64,000 bases of DNA from Portulaca oleracea (Eukaryota; Streptophyta; Magnoliopsida; Caryophyllales; Portulacaceae): assembly GCA_029582165.1 (NCBI GenBank), contig CM055878.1:1198001-1262000 (forward strand). Direction: 5' to 3'. Numbering within the stretch: position 1 is the first letter of the stretch; every line of letters begins with the position of its first letter. Below are positions 35,756-46,709 of this stretch, piece after piece. The translations under genes were made by a program, and so were the position numbers. Under the pieces are notes generated by a model. That model did not search any database, was not told the DNA's origin, and worked only from the letters and a program-made list of their open reading frames with translations.

Positions 35756-35760
35756 GGGAC

Positions 35761-36379
35761 CCTAAGTTCAGATTATTCAGAAACAAATCTAAAGTACGTT
35801 CAGATTATTAAATCAACTATAACGTCCTAAAGTTCAGATTATTTAAATCCAATTTTCCTTTTTTAAAAGATTGTAATCAAATAATTTAATTTCTTAATGT
35901 CATTACTAAGTGGATGAGTTATATTTTTAAGAATGATTAATTGATTTTACAATAATCTTAATCCAATGTTTTAAATAAAATAGACAAAATAATTAAAAGT
36001 AATGTATGGAATTTATATTCGATTGTAATTATTGACCGTTTCACCATAAATGTAGTTCTACATTATTTCTAACAATTAAATGTAAGTATTTTTTAATTTA
36101 GTGTCAAGAGAACGGAATGTAATATTCGACAGATATATTAATTAAATTAAAATGTTTAGAGATCACTTTATTTTTCTTAGGAAAATGACAAAAACACGAT
36201 CATGCCCCGAAAACCCGACCCAAACCACTCGAAACCAAATACATTCAACCCATATTTACTTGAACTTAAAATTTCACCAACTGTATTTATCCAAAACGGA
36301 AATACACTCGACCCGTAATTAAGTACCCGCCCATGTGAGTTGATAAGTCTATGATACAAAAAAAAAAAAAATTGTATGG
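35761..36379. other. Intergenic, nothing recognised
   Basis: AT-rich, with a few repeated AGTTCAGATTATT motifs near the truncated chromovirus end. The 36177-36359 stretch has CCCGACCC-type repeats that resemble hAT-MITE ends but no clear boundaries. Confidence 0.45.
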
Positions 36380-36381
36380 TA

Positions 36382-36640
36382 CTACACCCTCTATTTCATA
36401 TTAATTGTCGTTTTTGAAAATTGTGCAATTGAACTTAAAAATTTTGAAAACAAATCTCTCAATATAGACAATGACTTGTTATGTAGAATTATTACCATTA
36501 AAGTCGTAACGAAAAATACTATCATAAAAGTTTAATATTGAACTTGTTAATAAAATATTATGTAGAAAATTATCAATCAAAGAATAATATTAGAAACCAC
36601 AACAGTCAACAAAGTGCTCGTTAAAATCAAATGGAGAGAG
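36382..36640. mobile_element. Possible Stowaway-like MITE
   Basis: Left end CTACACCCTCTATTTCATAT and right end CAAATGGAGAGAG are imperfect inverted matches to the common plant CTCCCTCCGT end, flanked by TA on both sides. The right part recurs at 41202-41489. Confidence 0.4.
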
Positions 36641-36764
36641 TATATTGTCAAATGATTATTGTGATCAATGATTATTGCTATTTACGATATAGTACAACAT
36701 AGAAAAGCAAAACAAAAAATTATATAGCACAATATTACCTAAAAATCATTACTCTTTACACACT

Positions 36765-37392
36765 TTATCAGGATGTATAAATTGAGAAAAATATGATAAG
36801 ATCAGTAATTAAAATAGAGAGTATAAAGACATAAGATTTTCGTGGAAACCCAAAGTGGGAAAAAACCACAGACGACAACTGAGCAATAATCCACTAGTAT
36901 AAGGGGAGAGATTACAAGATAGATCCCAAACGGCTGTATAACACAACAAGATCCAGATGGAAAGATCTCAAACGGTTATAGCACAACGGGAATAATCTGA
37001 AGGCAAAATATTAACTCTCTAAATACTCTCACAACCTAGGGATGGGTAAAGGTGAAGAAGCTCTCAATTACAAGTGTGTATGAATAGGTTAATAATAACC
37101 TATATTTATAATAGAAGAGAAGAAAAGGAAACTAGGTTAAATATTAAATAACCTAGATAGCAAAAGGGAAGGTCCGCCGCAGACAAAAGATTCGCATGGA
37201 AGGCGCTGGCAACAGCCATGATGTCGCGTCGCCATGTGTAGTTGGGCTTTTATGAGAAGCGCTGCGCTGGCCCAAAGATATTGTTGGTAGCGCCTAAAAC
37301 CCCGACTTTTGCAGAGAGGCGCTGGTAGCGCCCGACATCCCGTTGGCAGCGTCCATTTTGCTTAAATAGAATTTGGGCCATTAGACCCCACA
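36765..37392 (-). mobile_element. 3' LTR of copia B
   Basis: Matches 38816-39074 plus 40784-41155. On the minus strand it begins TGTGGGGTCTAATGG after the purine tract. Its far end stops at TTATCAGG, short of the full LTR. Confidence 0.8.
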
Positions 37393-37445
37393 ATCTCCAC
37401 CTTGGGCCAAATTCTCCGGTACCGTCATAGAACGCCGAAGGGCAA

Positions 37446-37955
37446 TCAGATGTGATGAGCATCAACTGAGTTCAAGTCAGCCTTGAACTCAGCAAGAGAT
37501 GAGGTTGTAGAACCGGTTGTAGAACCTGTATTAGAACCCTGTAGAATATGAAGATCGCCTTGCCTAGAACCTTTGAATAAAGTTTGGCCCTTAGATATGG
37601 TCAAAACTTCACCTTCAGCTGAATACCTGCAACCCTCGGATTCAAAAGTGCCTAGAGAGATGAGATTACATTTCAAATCAGGAATATGACGAATGCCTAT
37701 AAGAATCCTGATAGCTACGTCATGAGTCTTGATATTAACAGTACCAATCCCAAGAACATTGCTTTGGGCACGGTTGGCCATATGAACAACACCCAAATCA
37801 ATAGGATTATATGTCGAAAATCAGTCCTTGTAAGGACACATATGATAAGTACAAACACTATCAAGAACCCAATTAAACTTATTACCCTCTTCAGGAGGAG
37901 TAATAAGAAAACCTTCAACATCTTCATCTAGAACAATATCAGCTTCAACATTATT
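37446..37955 (-). pseudogene. Copia B protease remnant
   Basis: Typical copia context FNWVLDSxCTYHMCPYKD, but the active-site glycine is Val (DSV for DSG), and a TGA replaces the Trp codon expected just after PYKD. Downstream motifs MANRAQSNVLGIGTVNIK, LKCNLISLGTFESEGCRYS and DLHILQG are clear. The frame ends at 37446. Confidence 0.75.
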
Positions 37956-38721
37956 CTAAGTTTGTTTTAAAATTTGTTCCTTCTCCAACTTTCTTTTTAA
38001 TTTATAACACTCAGTTACATCATGACCAGGCTTACGACAATAGCAACAGGTATTGTTGGAACACCTTTTAAACTTCGATCTAGCTTTATCACTAGAGCTC
38101 CCATTATTAGTAGTTTCACCTCTAACAATCAAGCCTTCAGCTTTATCAGAACGCACTTCAAGATCAAATTTTTCTTTAGACATCAAATTAGATTTGACAT
38201 CTTCAAAAGACATGGCTTCATTGTTAAGATAAAACATGATCTCTTTAAAGTGCTTGTATGAATGGGGCAAAGAGACAACAAAAAATAGCTTTATCCTCAT
38301 CTTCAATAGTAGCCTCAAAGTTTGCCAGATCAATAATAATGGAGTTAAATTCATCAAGATGTTCTTGAATGGGTGCACCTTCAGCCATGGAGAACATATA
38401 TAAACGTTCTTTGAGACGAATTTTGTTGGCGAGACTTTTAGTCATGTAGAGAGACTCCAAAGTCAACCAGAGTTTTGTAGTAGTAGTTTTGTTCAACACC
38501 TCGTAAAGAACCTGAGGTGCAAGACATAACTGGATTGTCGTAAGAGCCCTGTCATCGAGATCCTCCCAAACTTTGTCACTCATATTCATAGGCTTTTTGG
38601 ATTTCCCATCCAAAGCTTTCTTCAATCCATTTTAAGTAAGAATGGCCTTCATCTGAACTCTCCAAACACTGAAACTGATCACACCGTCGAACTTCTCAAT
38701 ATCAAACTTAACTGCAGACAT
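37956..38721 (-). pseudogene. Copia B gag, broken
   Basis: The ATG at 38721 starts MSAVKFDIEKFDG. A TAA at 38632 interrupts the N terminus, then DDRALTTIQLCLAPQVLYEVL and KIRLKERLYMFSMAEG are open to about 38250. A frameshift there moves into LPHSYKHFKEIM and MSFEDVKSNLMSKEKFDLEVRS. The zinc knuckle CCYCRKPGHDVTEC (CX2CX4HX4C) is intact before an in-frame TAG at 37956. Confidence 0.8.
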
Positions 38722-38756
38722 CCTGAACTAGGCAAAAAAAAAAAAAATTCAACCTC

Positions 38757-38768
38757 GCTCTGATACCA
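38757..38768 (-). promoter_or_regulatory. Primer-binding site, copia B
   Basis: GCTCTGATACCA on the plus strand, the complement of the tRNA-iMet PBS, two bases from the LTR edge at 38771. Confidence 0.9.
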
Positions 38769-39539
38769 CTTGTTAGGATCGAGGCAAAGAGCCTAGTATT
38801 TGCAGCAAAAGGAAACATTATCAGGATGTATAAATTGAGAAAAATATGACAAGATCAGTAATTCAAATAGAGAGTATAAAAACTCAAGATTTACGTGGAA
38901 ACCCAAAGGGGGAAAAAAAACCACGGACGACAACGGAGCAATAATCCACTAGTATAAGGGGAGAGATTACAAGAGAGATCCCAAACGCCTGTATAACACA
39001 ACGAGATCCAAAAGAAAAGATCACAAACGGTTATAGCACAACGGGAATAATCCGAAGGCAAAATATTAACTCTCAAAATTGTTCGGTTGCGTATTTTGTG
39101 GTTTTTATGAAGTTAGGGTTGTCGGTCCACGAGGATGGATGTTAGGCTTGATACGGAAATCGGTTCGTGTAAGGGTTTTTCTCAAATGCGGAAAGCGATA
39201 AATTATGTAAAGGAAAACAATAAAACTAACCTAGACATGGAATTAAGGAAAGCAATAAAAGCATGAAATCAAATAAAGCAACTAAAGCAATTAATGGAAA
39301 CTAGAATGAACAATGAAATTGAAACAAGAAATTATACCTTTAATGAACAATCTGCACTAAATCTTCAATCGAACTTGGATTTCCCCCGAACAAACAAGAA
39401 AATCGTGGATTGGATTACTAAGAATCCCCAAATCCCCACTTGTGAGTAGAATTTGTGACCCTTAGCCCTCCTCCTCACTAAAAGTGGATTGGGTGAGATT
39501 TTCACTAGAAAGCTTTGAAATCAAATCAACAATGGAGAT

Positions 39540-39541
<2 letters not shown>

Positions 39542-39581
<40 letters not shown>
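39542..39581. repeat. (GA)n microsatellite
   Basis: About 40 bp of AG repeat inside the solo LTR, probably in its transcribed leader on the minus strand (CT-rich leader). Confidence 0.95.
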
Positions 39582-39586
<5 letters not shown>

Positions 39587-39800
39587 AAAGAGAAAGCTTG
39601 TAACTACTTCAATGGAAATTTGCTTGAATTGAGAAAGCTTGAGAAAGTTTGCTAGAAATCAAAGAAAGCTTAAAGAACAAAGGAAAACTTGAAGAACAAT
39701 TAAAGAAAGTAATTAAAGAAAGCAATTAAATCTAATCTAATCCTACTCCTAAAACTATGAAAAAGATAAAAACTAGATATTAGGTCTAAATTACATTTGG

Positions 39801-39810
39801 GTATTTATAG
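39801..39810 (-). promoter_or_regulatory. TATA box of the solo LTR
   Basis: CTATAAATAC on the minus strand, followed by a pyrimidine-rich leader including the (CT)n tract. Confidence 0.5.
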
Positions 39811-40346
39811 AAGGGGGAAAAATACAACCCAAACCCTAATTTAATCACAGGAGGGCACGCGCAGATTTTCCGCAGAATTGGCAGCGTTGCGGGCGAGTCA
39901 GAACACGTCGTGGGCGAGTCGCCTCACTACCCAGTTTGCATCCGTCAGCATTCGGCATGACTCGGGCGAGTTAGCATCTGTCGCGGTCGAGTCACTCCTC
40001 TGTCCACCGGTCTCTTCTCCTTCCAGCCCCAGGTCGCGGGCGCGCCCTCTGACTGCATGCGTTGCTTGGCTTGACTTGCTGGCCTGGCAGACGTGTGTCA
40101 CAGGCGAGCTGCTATGTGTCACGGGGCGTGACAATAGGCTGTCTTCCTGCTCTGTTTTCTGCGCCAACATGGAGATGGGATTCCGGGTCGGGTTTGCCTC
40201 AGGTCTCGGCTCGGTTGACTAGGTTTGACTCGGGAAATAGCTCGAAATTCCATAAAAAGCCTCATTTAAACCCGATTTCCTTCTAACTCCTTATTTTCCT
40301 ACAAAACACCAAATCCTCATAACTAATATATATATATATATACATA

Positions 40347-40660
40347 GGGAAATTGGATTCTAATAATCCCTACTTTTGCAAATTGGACGACAATAATCCC
40401 TACTTTAAATTTGTATTCTGATGGTCCAAAAAAAAAAAAATTGTATTGTAGTGGTACCAAATCCATCACCACATTCTGATGGTAAAGTGTTATACAAAGT
40501 TTTGAATCAAATGCAACACAAAATCTATGATATTTAGGGTATACTCTGGATTATGTCCCACTACAATACAATTTTTTTTTTTGGACCACCAGAATACAAA
40601 TTTAAAGTAGGGATTATTGCCATCCAATTTGCAAAAGTAGGGATTATTAGAATCCAATTT

Positions 40661-40663
<3 letters not shown>
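40347..40663. mobile_element. Inverted-repeat MITE, family alpha (short form)
   Basis: 317 bp. Starts GGGAAATTGGATTC and ends GAATCCAATTTCCC. It has lost part of the centre compared with the ~540-bp members. Flanked by TA repeats and nested in the solo LTR. Confidence 0.8.

Positions 40664-40716
<53 letters not shown>
40664..40716. repeat. (TA)n microsatellite
   Basis: TA tract next to the alpha MITE. Confidence 0.95.
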
Positions 40717-40718
<2 letters not shown>

Positions 40719-41155
40719 GGTTAAGACGAGCAAAAATACCCTATAAAAGAGAAGTTCGGTTCGGAACGAGACCGAACAACAATACTCTCACAACCTAGGG
40801 ACGGGTAGAGGTGAAGAAGCTCTCAATTACAAGTGTGTATGAATAGGTTAATAATAACCTATATTTGTAGTAGAAGAGAAGAAAAGAAAACTAGGTTAAA
40901 TATTACATAATCTAGATATCAAAATGGAAGGTTCGCCACAGACAAAAGATCTGCATGGAAGGCACTGGCGGCACCTAACAGACGCTGGCCGCGTCATGTG
41001 TAGCTGGGCTTTTATGAGAGAATCACTGGCAGCGTCCGACATATTGTTGGTAGCGCCTAAAACCCCGACTTCCACAGAGAGGCGCTGGTAGTGCTCGACA
41101 TCCCGCTGGCAGTGTCCATTTTGTGTAAATAGAATTTGGGCCATTAGACCCAACA

Positions 41156-41499
41156 GAATCCAATCACTGTGTACCTAAAGAGATGAACTTTAATATTGAA
41201 CTTGTTATGTAAAATTACAACCATTAATTTCGTAATGAAAAATACTATCATAAAAGTTTGATATTGAACTTGTTAATAAAATATTTATATAGAAAATTAT
41301 CCATCAAAGATTGATATTAAAGACCACAACCGTCTACAAAGTAACCATTAAAATCGAATGGAGAGAGTATATTGTCAAATGATTATTTGATAAATGATTA
41401 TTGCTATTTACGATATAGTATGATATAGAAAAGCAAAACAAAAAATTATATAGTACAATATTACCTAATAATTATTGCTATTTACACACTAGCTTGTAT
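41156..41499. repeat. Flanking repeat shared with 36480-36763 and 49387-49423
   Basis: 41202-41489 matches 36480-36763 (left of copia B) with scattered changes. 41156-41192 matches 49387-49423 (right of the LINE) with one mismatch. The GGAGAGAGTATATTG portion suggests a Stowaway-like MITE remnant. No coding sequence. Confidence 0.65.
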
Positions 41500-41701
41500 T
41501 TAACCTGTCCATTTGAGTCTACATATATAATACACTAGTAATTTACACACTAGCTTGGGTGGTCCAAGCGGCGAAGAATGCACCAAAACTGTCGGACGGG
41601 TCGCCTTTGAAGGGCGATTTGAGGTTGTTCTGGGGTGGTTCTGGGCGCGGCTTCCCACTGTTTGTACGTCGTTTTTCGGTAAGATTTTCATACTGGTTGA
41701 G

Positions 41702-43333
41702 ATGAGAGACAGTGCTAGAGAGAGTGAGAGGGTTGAAGGCCATGGAAGAGCTTCGTCTATCAAAATCTTCATAGGCAATCTACCAAAACAACTTGACAGG
41801 TTTGGCCTTGGAGGAATTTTTAGGAGATATGTAGAAGTCAAGGTAGTTGTTCTCATCAATAGAAGGCAAAGAGAGACGAATATTGGATTCATTGAAGTTT
41901 GGAGAAATCAGGATGCTGCTATGTGTATCAATCATCTCCATAGAAGCTCTATCAAAGGTTCAAGGATTATTGTTGATTGGGCCAAACGCAACTCAGGGGA
42001 AAAACGAAGCAGGCTTGTCTGGGTTCCAAAGACCACTTCGAGCGGTGATAATGCTGAACGAGTAAGATTCAGAGTAAAGGGAGATGTAAATGGGGAATTC
42101 ATGGAATGGCAGCCAAGAAGCCTTGCATGCACCTCTAGTGTTCCTAGGGAACTAGACTCTCTGGGTTCTCTAGTCAAAGACAACTTCGGACCAGTGTCTA
42201 AGATTACTGCACTTAGTGGGATTAAATTTCTCATCACCTTCGCTTCAATGAGTGAGATGGAAGAGGCAAATGCAAACCCAATGGAATTGAACGAGTGGTT
42301 CACGGATATCAAACCATGGACATCCTATGAGACAGCAGAGTCAAGACAAGTGTGGGTTGACATCATTAGTATTCCCCCACAAGGATGGATGTGGGAAAAT
42401 TTTGAAAGAATAACTCAACCTTGGGGCAAACTCTTGTCCTTAGCAAGATGTATCTTCTCTACTAACCAATTTGAAGTCATGAGGGCTCTTATCCAAATTG
42501 ATGTGTTCATGAAGATTGATGATGAAATCCTTCTAGACATCCAAAATTGTGCTCTTAGAATCTATGTCAGAGAAATCAGTTCACACCTTATTCCCCCTTC
42601 TCTGTCGGCTAACCAATACAATGAGATGACTGATCCAAGCTCCAATGAAAGTGATGAGGATAACAACTTAATCTTTCAAGATAGCAATGGGTTTGTTCCA
42701 GCAACGCCCATTGTCTTAGGTGACCATATAACTGAGCCAGCTGAGAAAAATCTCAATCATCAAGTCAACAATGGTGGCATCGGTCGCCGATCAGAAAATT
42801 CCATGGAGTTAATGAACCAGTTTTCAAACACTGGGTGTATTGATGATGAGTTGAACAGGCGGGCATTGGCTTCTGATCCATCACCAGTTCACGATGAGTC
42901 CTTGGAAATTGTCCCAGTGATTAATGATCAGGAAATGATTAATGCTGCTGTTGCTTTGGGTTTGGCTAATGCTCTTGGGATTGAGAAATCAATTGAAGTA
43001 ATTAATTCTCAGCTTTTGGATTCCCAACACCAATCTACACAGCAGGCTGTTGATTTTCCTCCAGAAAATCAAGACGAGAATGATAATGATTCCATCTCGT
43101 CAAACTGTGAATCTGTCATCAATGCACGACGCCTCATTGCTGAAAAAGCCTTCAACTTTGGTGTTGAGAGTGGTTTCATGAGACCAAAAAAGCATATCAA
43201 TCCGATAAAATATTTTGAGAGCAAACTGTCTGTTAGAAAAAAGAAGAAGATGAAGAAGATTAAGGAAAGTAGCAGGAGAAAGAATTCATCTTTCAGACAT
43301 TGCTCACTTTCTGTTGAAAGTGAAAGCTTTTAA
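41702..43333 (+). CDS. LINE ORF1 protein with RRM and DUF4283-like domains
   Basis: 543 codons without interruption. The first in-frame ATG is at 41702; the open frame extends upstream to 41555 only through a TTG. Residues about 20-95 form an RNA-recognition motif: RNP2 is KIFIGNLP, RNP1-like is TNIGFIEV, and the strand end is RIIVDWAKR. About residues 150-300 resemble DUF4283 (EWFTDIKPWTSYETAESRQV, WVDIISIPPQGW). An acidic Asp/Asn/Ser-rich linker follows, and the C terminus is a Lys-rich nuclear-signal-like tract (VRKKKKMKKIKESSRRK). This is the architecture described for BNR LINEs of Beta vulgaris. The protein should bind LINE RNA as an RNP. It is notable for being intact when ORF2 is gone. 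Confidence 0.8.
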   Translation: MRDSARESERVEGHGRASSIKIFIGNLPKQLDRFGLGGIFRRYVEVKVVVLINRRQRETNIGFIEVWRNQDAAMCINHLHRSSIKGSRIIVDWAKRNSGEKRSRLVWVPKTTSSGDNAERVRFRVKGDVNGEFMEWQPRSLACTSSVPRELDSLGSLVKDNFGPVSKITALSGIKFLITFASMSEMEEANANPMELNEWFTDIKPWTSYETAESRQVWVDIISIPPQGWMWENFERITQPWGKLLSLARCIFSTNQFEVMRALIQIDVFMKIDDEILLDIQNCALRIYVREISSHLIPPSLSANQYNEMTDPSSNESDEDNNLIFQDSNGFVPATPIVLGDHITEPAEKNLNHQVNNGGIGRRSENSMELMNQFSNTGCIDDELNRRALASDPSPVHDESLEIVPVINDQEMINAAVALGLANALGIEKSIEVINSQLLDSQHQSTQQAVDFPPENQDENDNDSISSNCESVINARRLIAEKAFNFGVESGFMRPKKHINPIKYFESKLSVRKKKKMKKIKESSRRKNSSFRHCSLSVESESF

Positions 43334-43375
43334 GATGAGATTTACTCATGGAATGTGAGGGGCATTGATGCTAAC
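43334..43375 (+). pseudogene. Start of LINE ORF2 (endonuclease) only
   Basis: ATGAGATTTACTCATGGAAT directly after the ORF1 stop resembles the usual ORF2 opening (M-R/K-F-x-SWNVRGI) with a one-base indel. TGGAATGTGAGGGGCATTGA reads WNVRGID in the shifted frame. Homology fades after about 14 residues. Confidence 0.55.
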
Positions 43376-44747
43376 TTTTCAGTTTCAGGGGCATAGGGTT
43401 CTAAGTGCTCTATGGCTCTTTTAAAATTTTGATTTTTACATTTGGAAATCTTGGCATGTTGTTTAAGTAGTGGTGGAGTGTTGTGTTTACCATGGGTTGT
43501 TAATCAGAATGGGCTTGTGATGTTTGACAATGGAACACATCGTCTGCTCTTCAAGCAGTGATCTTGGATGGTGTAAAGGGAGTTTTGATGTTGGATTTTG
43601 GTACGACATTGAGGTTTTTGCCAACAAATTACTCCCCAAAATTGTTTTCATGGTCAAGTTTGCAATTCTGGAAGGTGTTTCACCTTGCTGTTGCTATAGT
43701 CTAACTGAAAAATATGACTTTCTGCTGAGTTTAGTCCTCTGGGTGTGGTAGTTGAGCCAATTTTTTTAGGCCAACTTTGGTGGTGAACAACATCTGACGA
43801 GTGTGGCCGGATGTCAAGACCACACAACCATCAAATTTTGATGCAGCTTTTTTGGTTGGGTTCAATCATTTCAATGTGTTATCTACCTCACTAAACATGA
43901 GGTGCCATCTACACAGTCTGGCAATGACAATTCATCAATCACGTCTTGTGAGCTACATTCTTTCCAGATGAAATGGCTTCAGATGCAATGACCTTCATTA
44001 TCTTGTTCTCTGTGATTTATGGAGGTGGTTTTGGCGTGGAATAAAGAACTCTGTGAGTGGTCGAAAAGTGAGTTCAACTTTATTTAACTCTATAGGTGTG
44101 CAGAAAGAGGGTGCGACTCTCAAATTGCAGCTTTTGACAGTTCAACCGAAGGGATGTCAATGACAGTGTCCAGTGGCAAGAGTCCAATGAATTCACATTT
44201 CAGGCAATGGTTTACAATGTGGAGGAATTTGTGTTTGGCAATTTGTTTTATGTTGCTATTGTTTATTCTGTGTGACAAAATCTTGCTCCTCTAAAGATTG
44301 AAACCATCATTTAGCTCACTCTACTTGGGGTGGCTCAACAGAAGAGAGATGCCTCTAAGAAAAGGGATCACTGCTGATCGAAGTAAATGTCTAGTCATCC
44401 TATGACAATACTGCTGCGACAGTCACTCTCTGAGTCCTCTCCAAACAATTCTCATGGTTTATTTAGTCAGCAATTTTGCAATGCCTGGGGGAAAATGGTT
44501 CTGTAAATGCATACTCTCAAAGACTTGTTCGACCAATAGATGAAAGTGCAATTTCCCAGCAATATAATTTGAGATGGAGGGTGGATTCTTTGATCCTCAC
44601 AGAAATGCAGCAGTGTTCAATCATCTGAAAAAGAATAAGGATCCGGTACTCCAAAATCTGAAATAAAGGGTGACTTTATGCTCAACAGACTGGAAGTCAG
44701 GTGCTGCTTTCATGATTTGGTGCAGTGCTGGTTTGTTAATGTAGTGA
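43376..44747 (+). other. Unrecognised LINE-internal sequence
   Basis: No reverse transcriptase (FADD-type) or endonuclease motif is visible in any frame. The 43524-43751 frame is not similar to anything I recognise. It could be decayed ORF2 sequence or a long 3' UTR of a non-autonomous LINE. Confidence 0.5.
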
Positions 44748-44752
44748 GGTGT

Positions 44753-45385
44753 TGTTGGGTTAATTGTGTGGAGCCCTAATTATTATTTTGGTGGGATGAA
44801 TTTCTGAAAGCAAAAATTATGCTTGGTGGACAAGTTTCATATAATATTGAATATCTTCCAAGATTGTGTTCATCAAGGAAAGATATTATATAAAGTGGAA
44901 AATACTATATTTGTTACCAAATTGTGATGGGGCAATCACATGGAAATATAATATTACTTTGGAATATAGTATCAAATTATTAGGAAACACATGTTTTTGG
45001 AAAGTTAATATTATTATTAACCACAATATTATGTTGTAGTCTTGACTATAAATAGGACCTGGGTGTTAGGTTTATTTGTATAGCAATTGAGAGTGTTTCA
45101 TCTTATACCACAAGAGATTGACCTGTAATCTCTGTGTCCCTAAGAGAGTTGTGTGAGGCTCATCTGTGAGTGTTGAGTTCTCAGGTTGTAACTCTAGGGA
45201 GGTTGTGAAAGATTGTGGAGATCTGGGAATCTCTGAAACACTGTTGTAATCCTCTGATAGTGCATCGTTCGTGGTTTTTTTTCCCGATTTGGGTTTTTCC
45301 ACGTTAATTCCTTGTGTTGAATCTTTATTTATTTTTCGCCCTTTATTATTTTTTTTCTGCTAACTACGCCCTGTGAATCCTAACA
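44753..45385 (+). mobile_element. 5' LTR of copia C
   Basis: 633 bp, from TGTTGGGTTAATTG to GAATCCTAACA. A TATA-like CTATAAATAGG lies at about 45045. It repeats at 46993-49089 around the nested MULE. Confidence 0.9.
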
Positions 45386-45387
45386 AG

Positions 45388-45399
45388 TGGTATCAGAGC
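45388..45399 (+). promoter_or_regulatory. Primer-binding site, copia C
   Basis: TGGTATCAGAGC, two bases after the LTR. Confidence 0.9.
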
Positions 45400-45437
45400 T
45401 TTGGTTGGAGCGTGGTTGATCTGCAGACTGAGAACCA

Positions 45438-46247
45438 ATGACGGGCGCTATTGTGAAGATTCCAGAGTTCGATGGGAAAGACTACGCATGGTGGAGGATG
45501 CGCGTTGAGGATGTGCTCCGCCAGCAAAGGTTGCATCTTGCGATGGGTGATAAGCCAAAAGAGATGGAATAGAAGGATTGGGAAGAGCTTGATGGTCAGG
45601 CATTCAGTACGGTCAGGCTGACGCTAGCTCGGAACGTGACTTTCAACGTCAAAGATCAGAAAACGACGAAAGATCTGCTCGAGGCCTTGCAAAACACATA
45701 TAAAAAACCTTCGGCGGTGAACAAGGTATATGTGTTACGTCGTTTGTTTGAATTTAAGATGCATGGGTCTGGTGATATGCATGATAGTATGAATGAGTTG
45801 AATATGATACTATCAAAATTAACCTCTATGGGATTTAAGTTCGACCATGAGATGAATGCTAATATACTATTGGCTACCCTACCTAAGTCTTGGGAAAATT
45901 TCGTCACTTCTGTAACTTTTTCAACTAAGAAGGATGAGAAACTGAAGTTTGGGGAAATTAGAGACTTGGTCCTGAATGAAAGTATTCGTAGGAAAGATTC
46001 CGATGTGTCTGAGTCTTCGGGGGATGCTTTGACTGTCAGGGGTAGGAGGAATAGTGGGAGTTCGGGTCGGGATCGATCAAAATCTAGAGGTCGAGACATG
46101 GAGCAAGTGTTGTGTTGGAACTGTGGTGATAGAGGTCATTTTCGTAGGGATTATCCCACACCTAAGAAGAGCAGCCATAATGACCAGGACTTTGTATATT
46201 CTGTTGAGGATTTTGGTGATGCCCTAACTGTTAGTGTTGACAAGTGA
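45438..46247 (+). pseudogene. Copia C gag, one early stop
   Basis: The ATG at 45438 opens MTGAIVKIPEFDGKDYAWW, a standard copia gag start. A TAG at 45570 is the only interruption before KTTKDLLEALQNTYKKPSAV, MHDSMNELNMILSKLTSMG and LLATLPKSWENFVTSV. The Arg/Ser-rich region precedes a zinc knuckle CWNCGDRGHFRRDY in which the last Cys is Tyr, so zinc binding should be impaired. TGA at 46245 separates gag from protease in the same frame, perhaps another lesion. Confidence 0.8.
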
Positions 46248-46709
46248 GAAGGGGGTTGGGTGATAGATTCGGGTGCTTCGCTTCACTCTTCATCTAGCAA
46301 GGAGGCCTTTAGCAATATTGTGAGTGAGAGGTTTGGCAGGGTTAGGCTTGCAAACGGTCACAACCTAAAGGTGCTAGGAAGAGGTGATGTGAACATTAAA
46401 ACTTCTAAGGGTGGAACTTGGAGGTTGAAGAATGTTCGGTATGTCCCGGGGCTGACCAAGAACCTTGTATCTGTGGGTCAACTGGATGAGGAGGGATTCA
46501 CGACGAGATTTGAAGATGGTCATTGGAGGGTGACGAAAGGATCTCTGATATTTGCAAATGGCAGGATAAAGGGGAAGCTATTTTCTGTCATTGATAACTC
46601 TAACATGTCGGTTCATGCTCGTCAAAGGCGTGTTAGCTTCTCTGATGAGAGAAGGGTACCAGAAACGAGGAGGTCTCCGGTCGAGGCTACGGGAACAGAT
46701 GGTCGGTAG
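46248..46709 (+). pseudogene. Copia C protease
   Basis: In frame with gag after TGA at 46245. GGWVIDSGASLHSS keeps the catalytic D-S-G. Then LANGHNLKVLGRGDVNIKTS and NVRYVPGLTKNLVSVGQLDE, both typical copia protease, ending in Arg-rich sequence and a TAG at 46707. There is no downstream integrase, so the frame is a gag-protease terminus rather than a full polyprotein. Confidence 0.75.

Larger units (their letters stand above)
30931..35760 (-). mobile_element. Chromovirus (Ty3/gypsy), 5' truncated, minus strand
   Basis: Domain order on the minus strand is gag, zinc knuckle, protease, RT, RNase H, integrase, chromodomain, 3' LTR. The right side breaks off at about 35760, at or near the beginning of gag, with no PBS or 5' LTR. 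Several stops and frameshifts make it non-functional. It is the better preserved of the two elements here that carry pol. Confidence 0.85.
39080..40778 (-). mobile_element. Solo LTR (minus strand) nested in copia B
   Basis: Starts TGTTCGGTTGCG and ends GACCGAACA (inverted TGTTCGGT ends). It is flanked by AAAAT (39075-39079) and ACAAT (40779-40783). The uninterrupted 3' LTR has TAAAT at the same place, so this is an aged 5-bp target duplication. The minus-strand TATAAATAC at 39801-39810 fits an LTR promoter. No PBS or internal region adjoins. The 39878-40286 frames are GC-rich and unsupported. Confidence 0.65.
36765..41155 (-). mobile_element. Gag-protease copia element B, minus strand
   Basis: 3' LTR 36765-37392, purine tract GGTGGAGATTG on the minus strand, protease and gag remnants, PBS, and 5' LTR 38771-41155 interrupted by a solo LTR. 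Integrase, RT and RNase H are absent, since the protease remnant is followed by only about 50 bp before the LTR. The 3' LTR lacks about 50 bp at its left end, so no target duplication can be checked. Confidence 0.8.
38771..41155 (-). mobile_element. 5' LTR of copia B, interrupted
   Basis: LTR parts 38771-39079 and 40779-41155 are continuous when compared with the 3' LTR. The interruption is the solo LTR at 39080-40778. Confidence 0.8.

Noticed and set aside
41555..41701. Upstream extension of LINE ORF1
   Set aside because: Begins at TTG; the first ATG in frame is 41702, so the extension is treated as 5' UTR.
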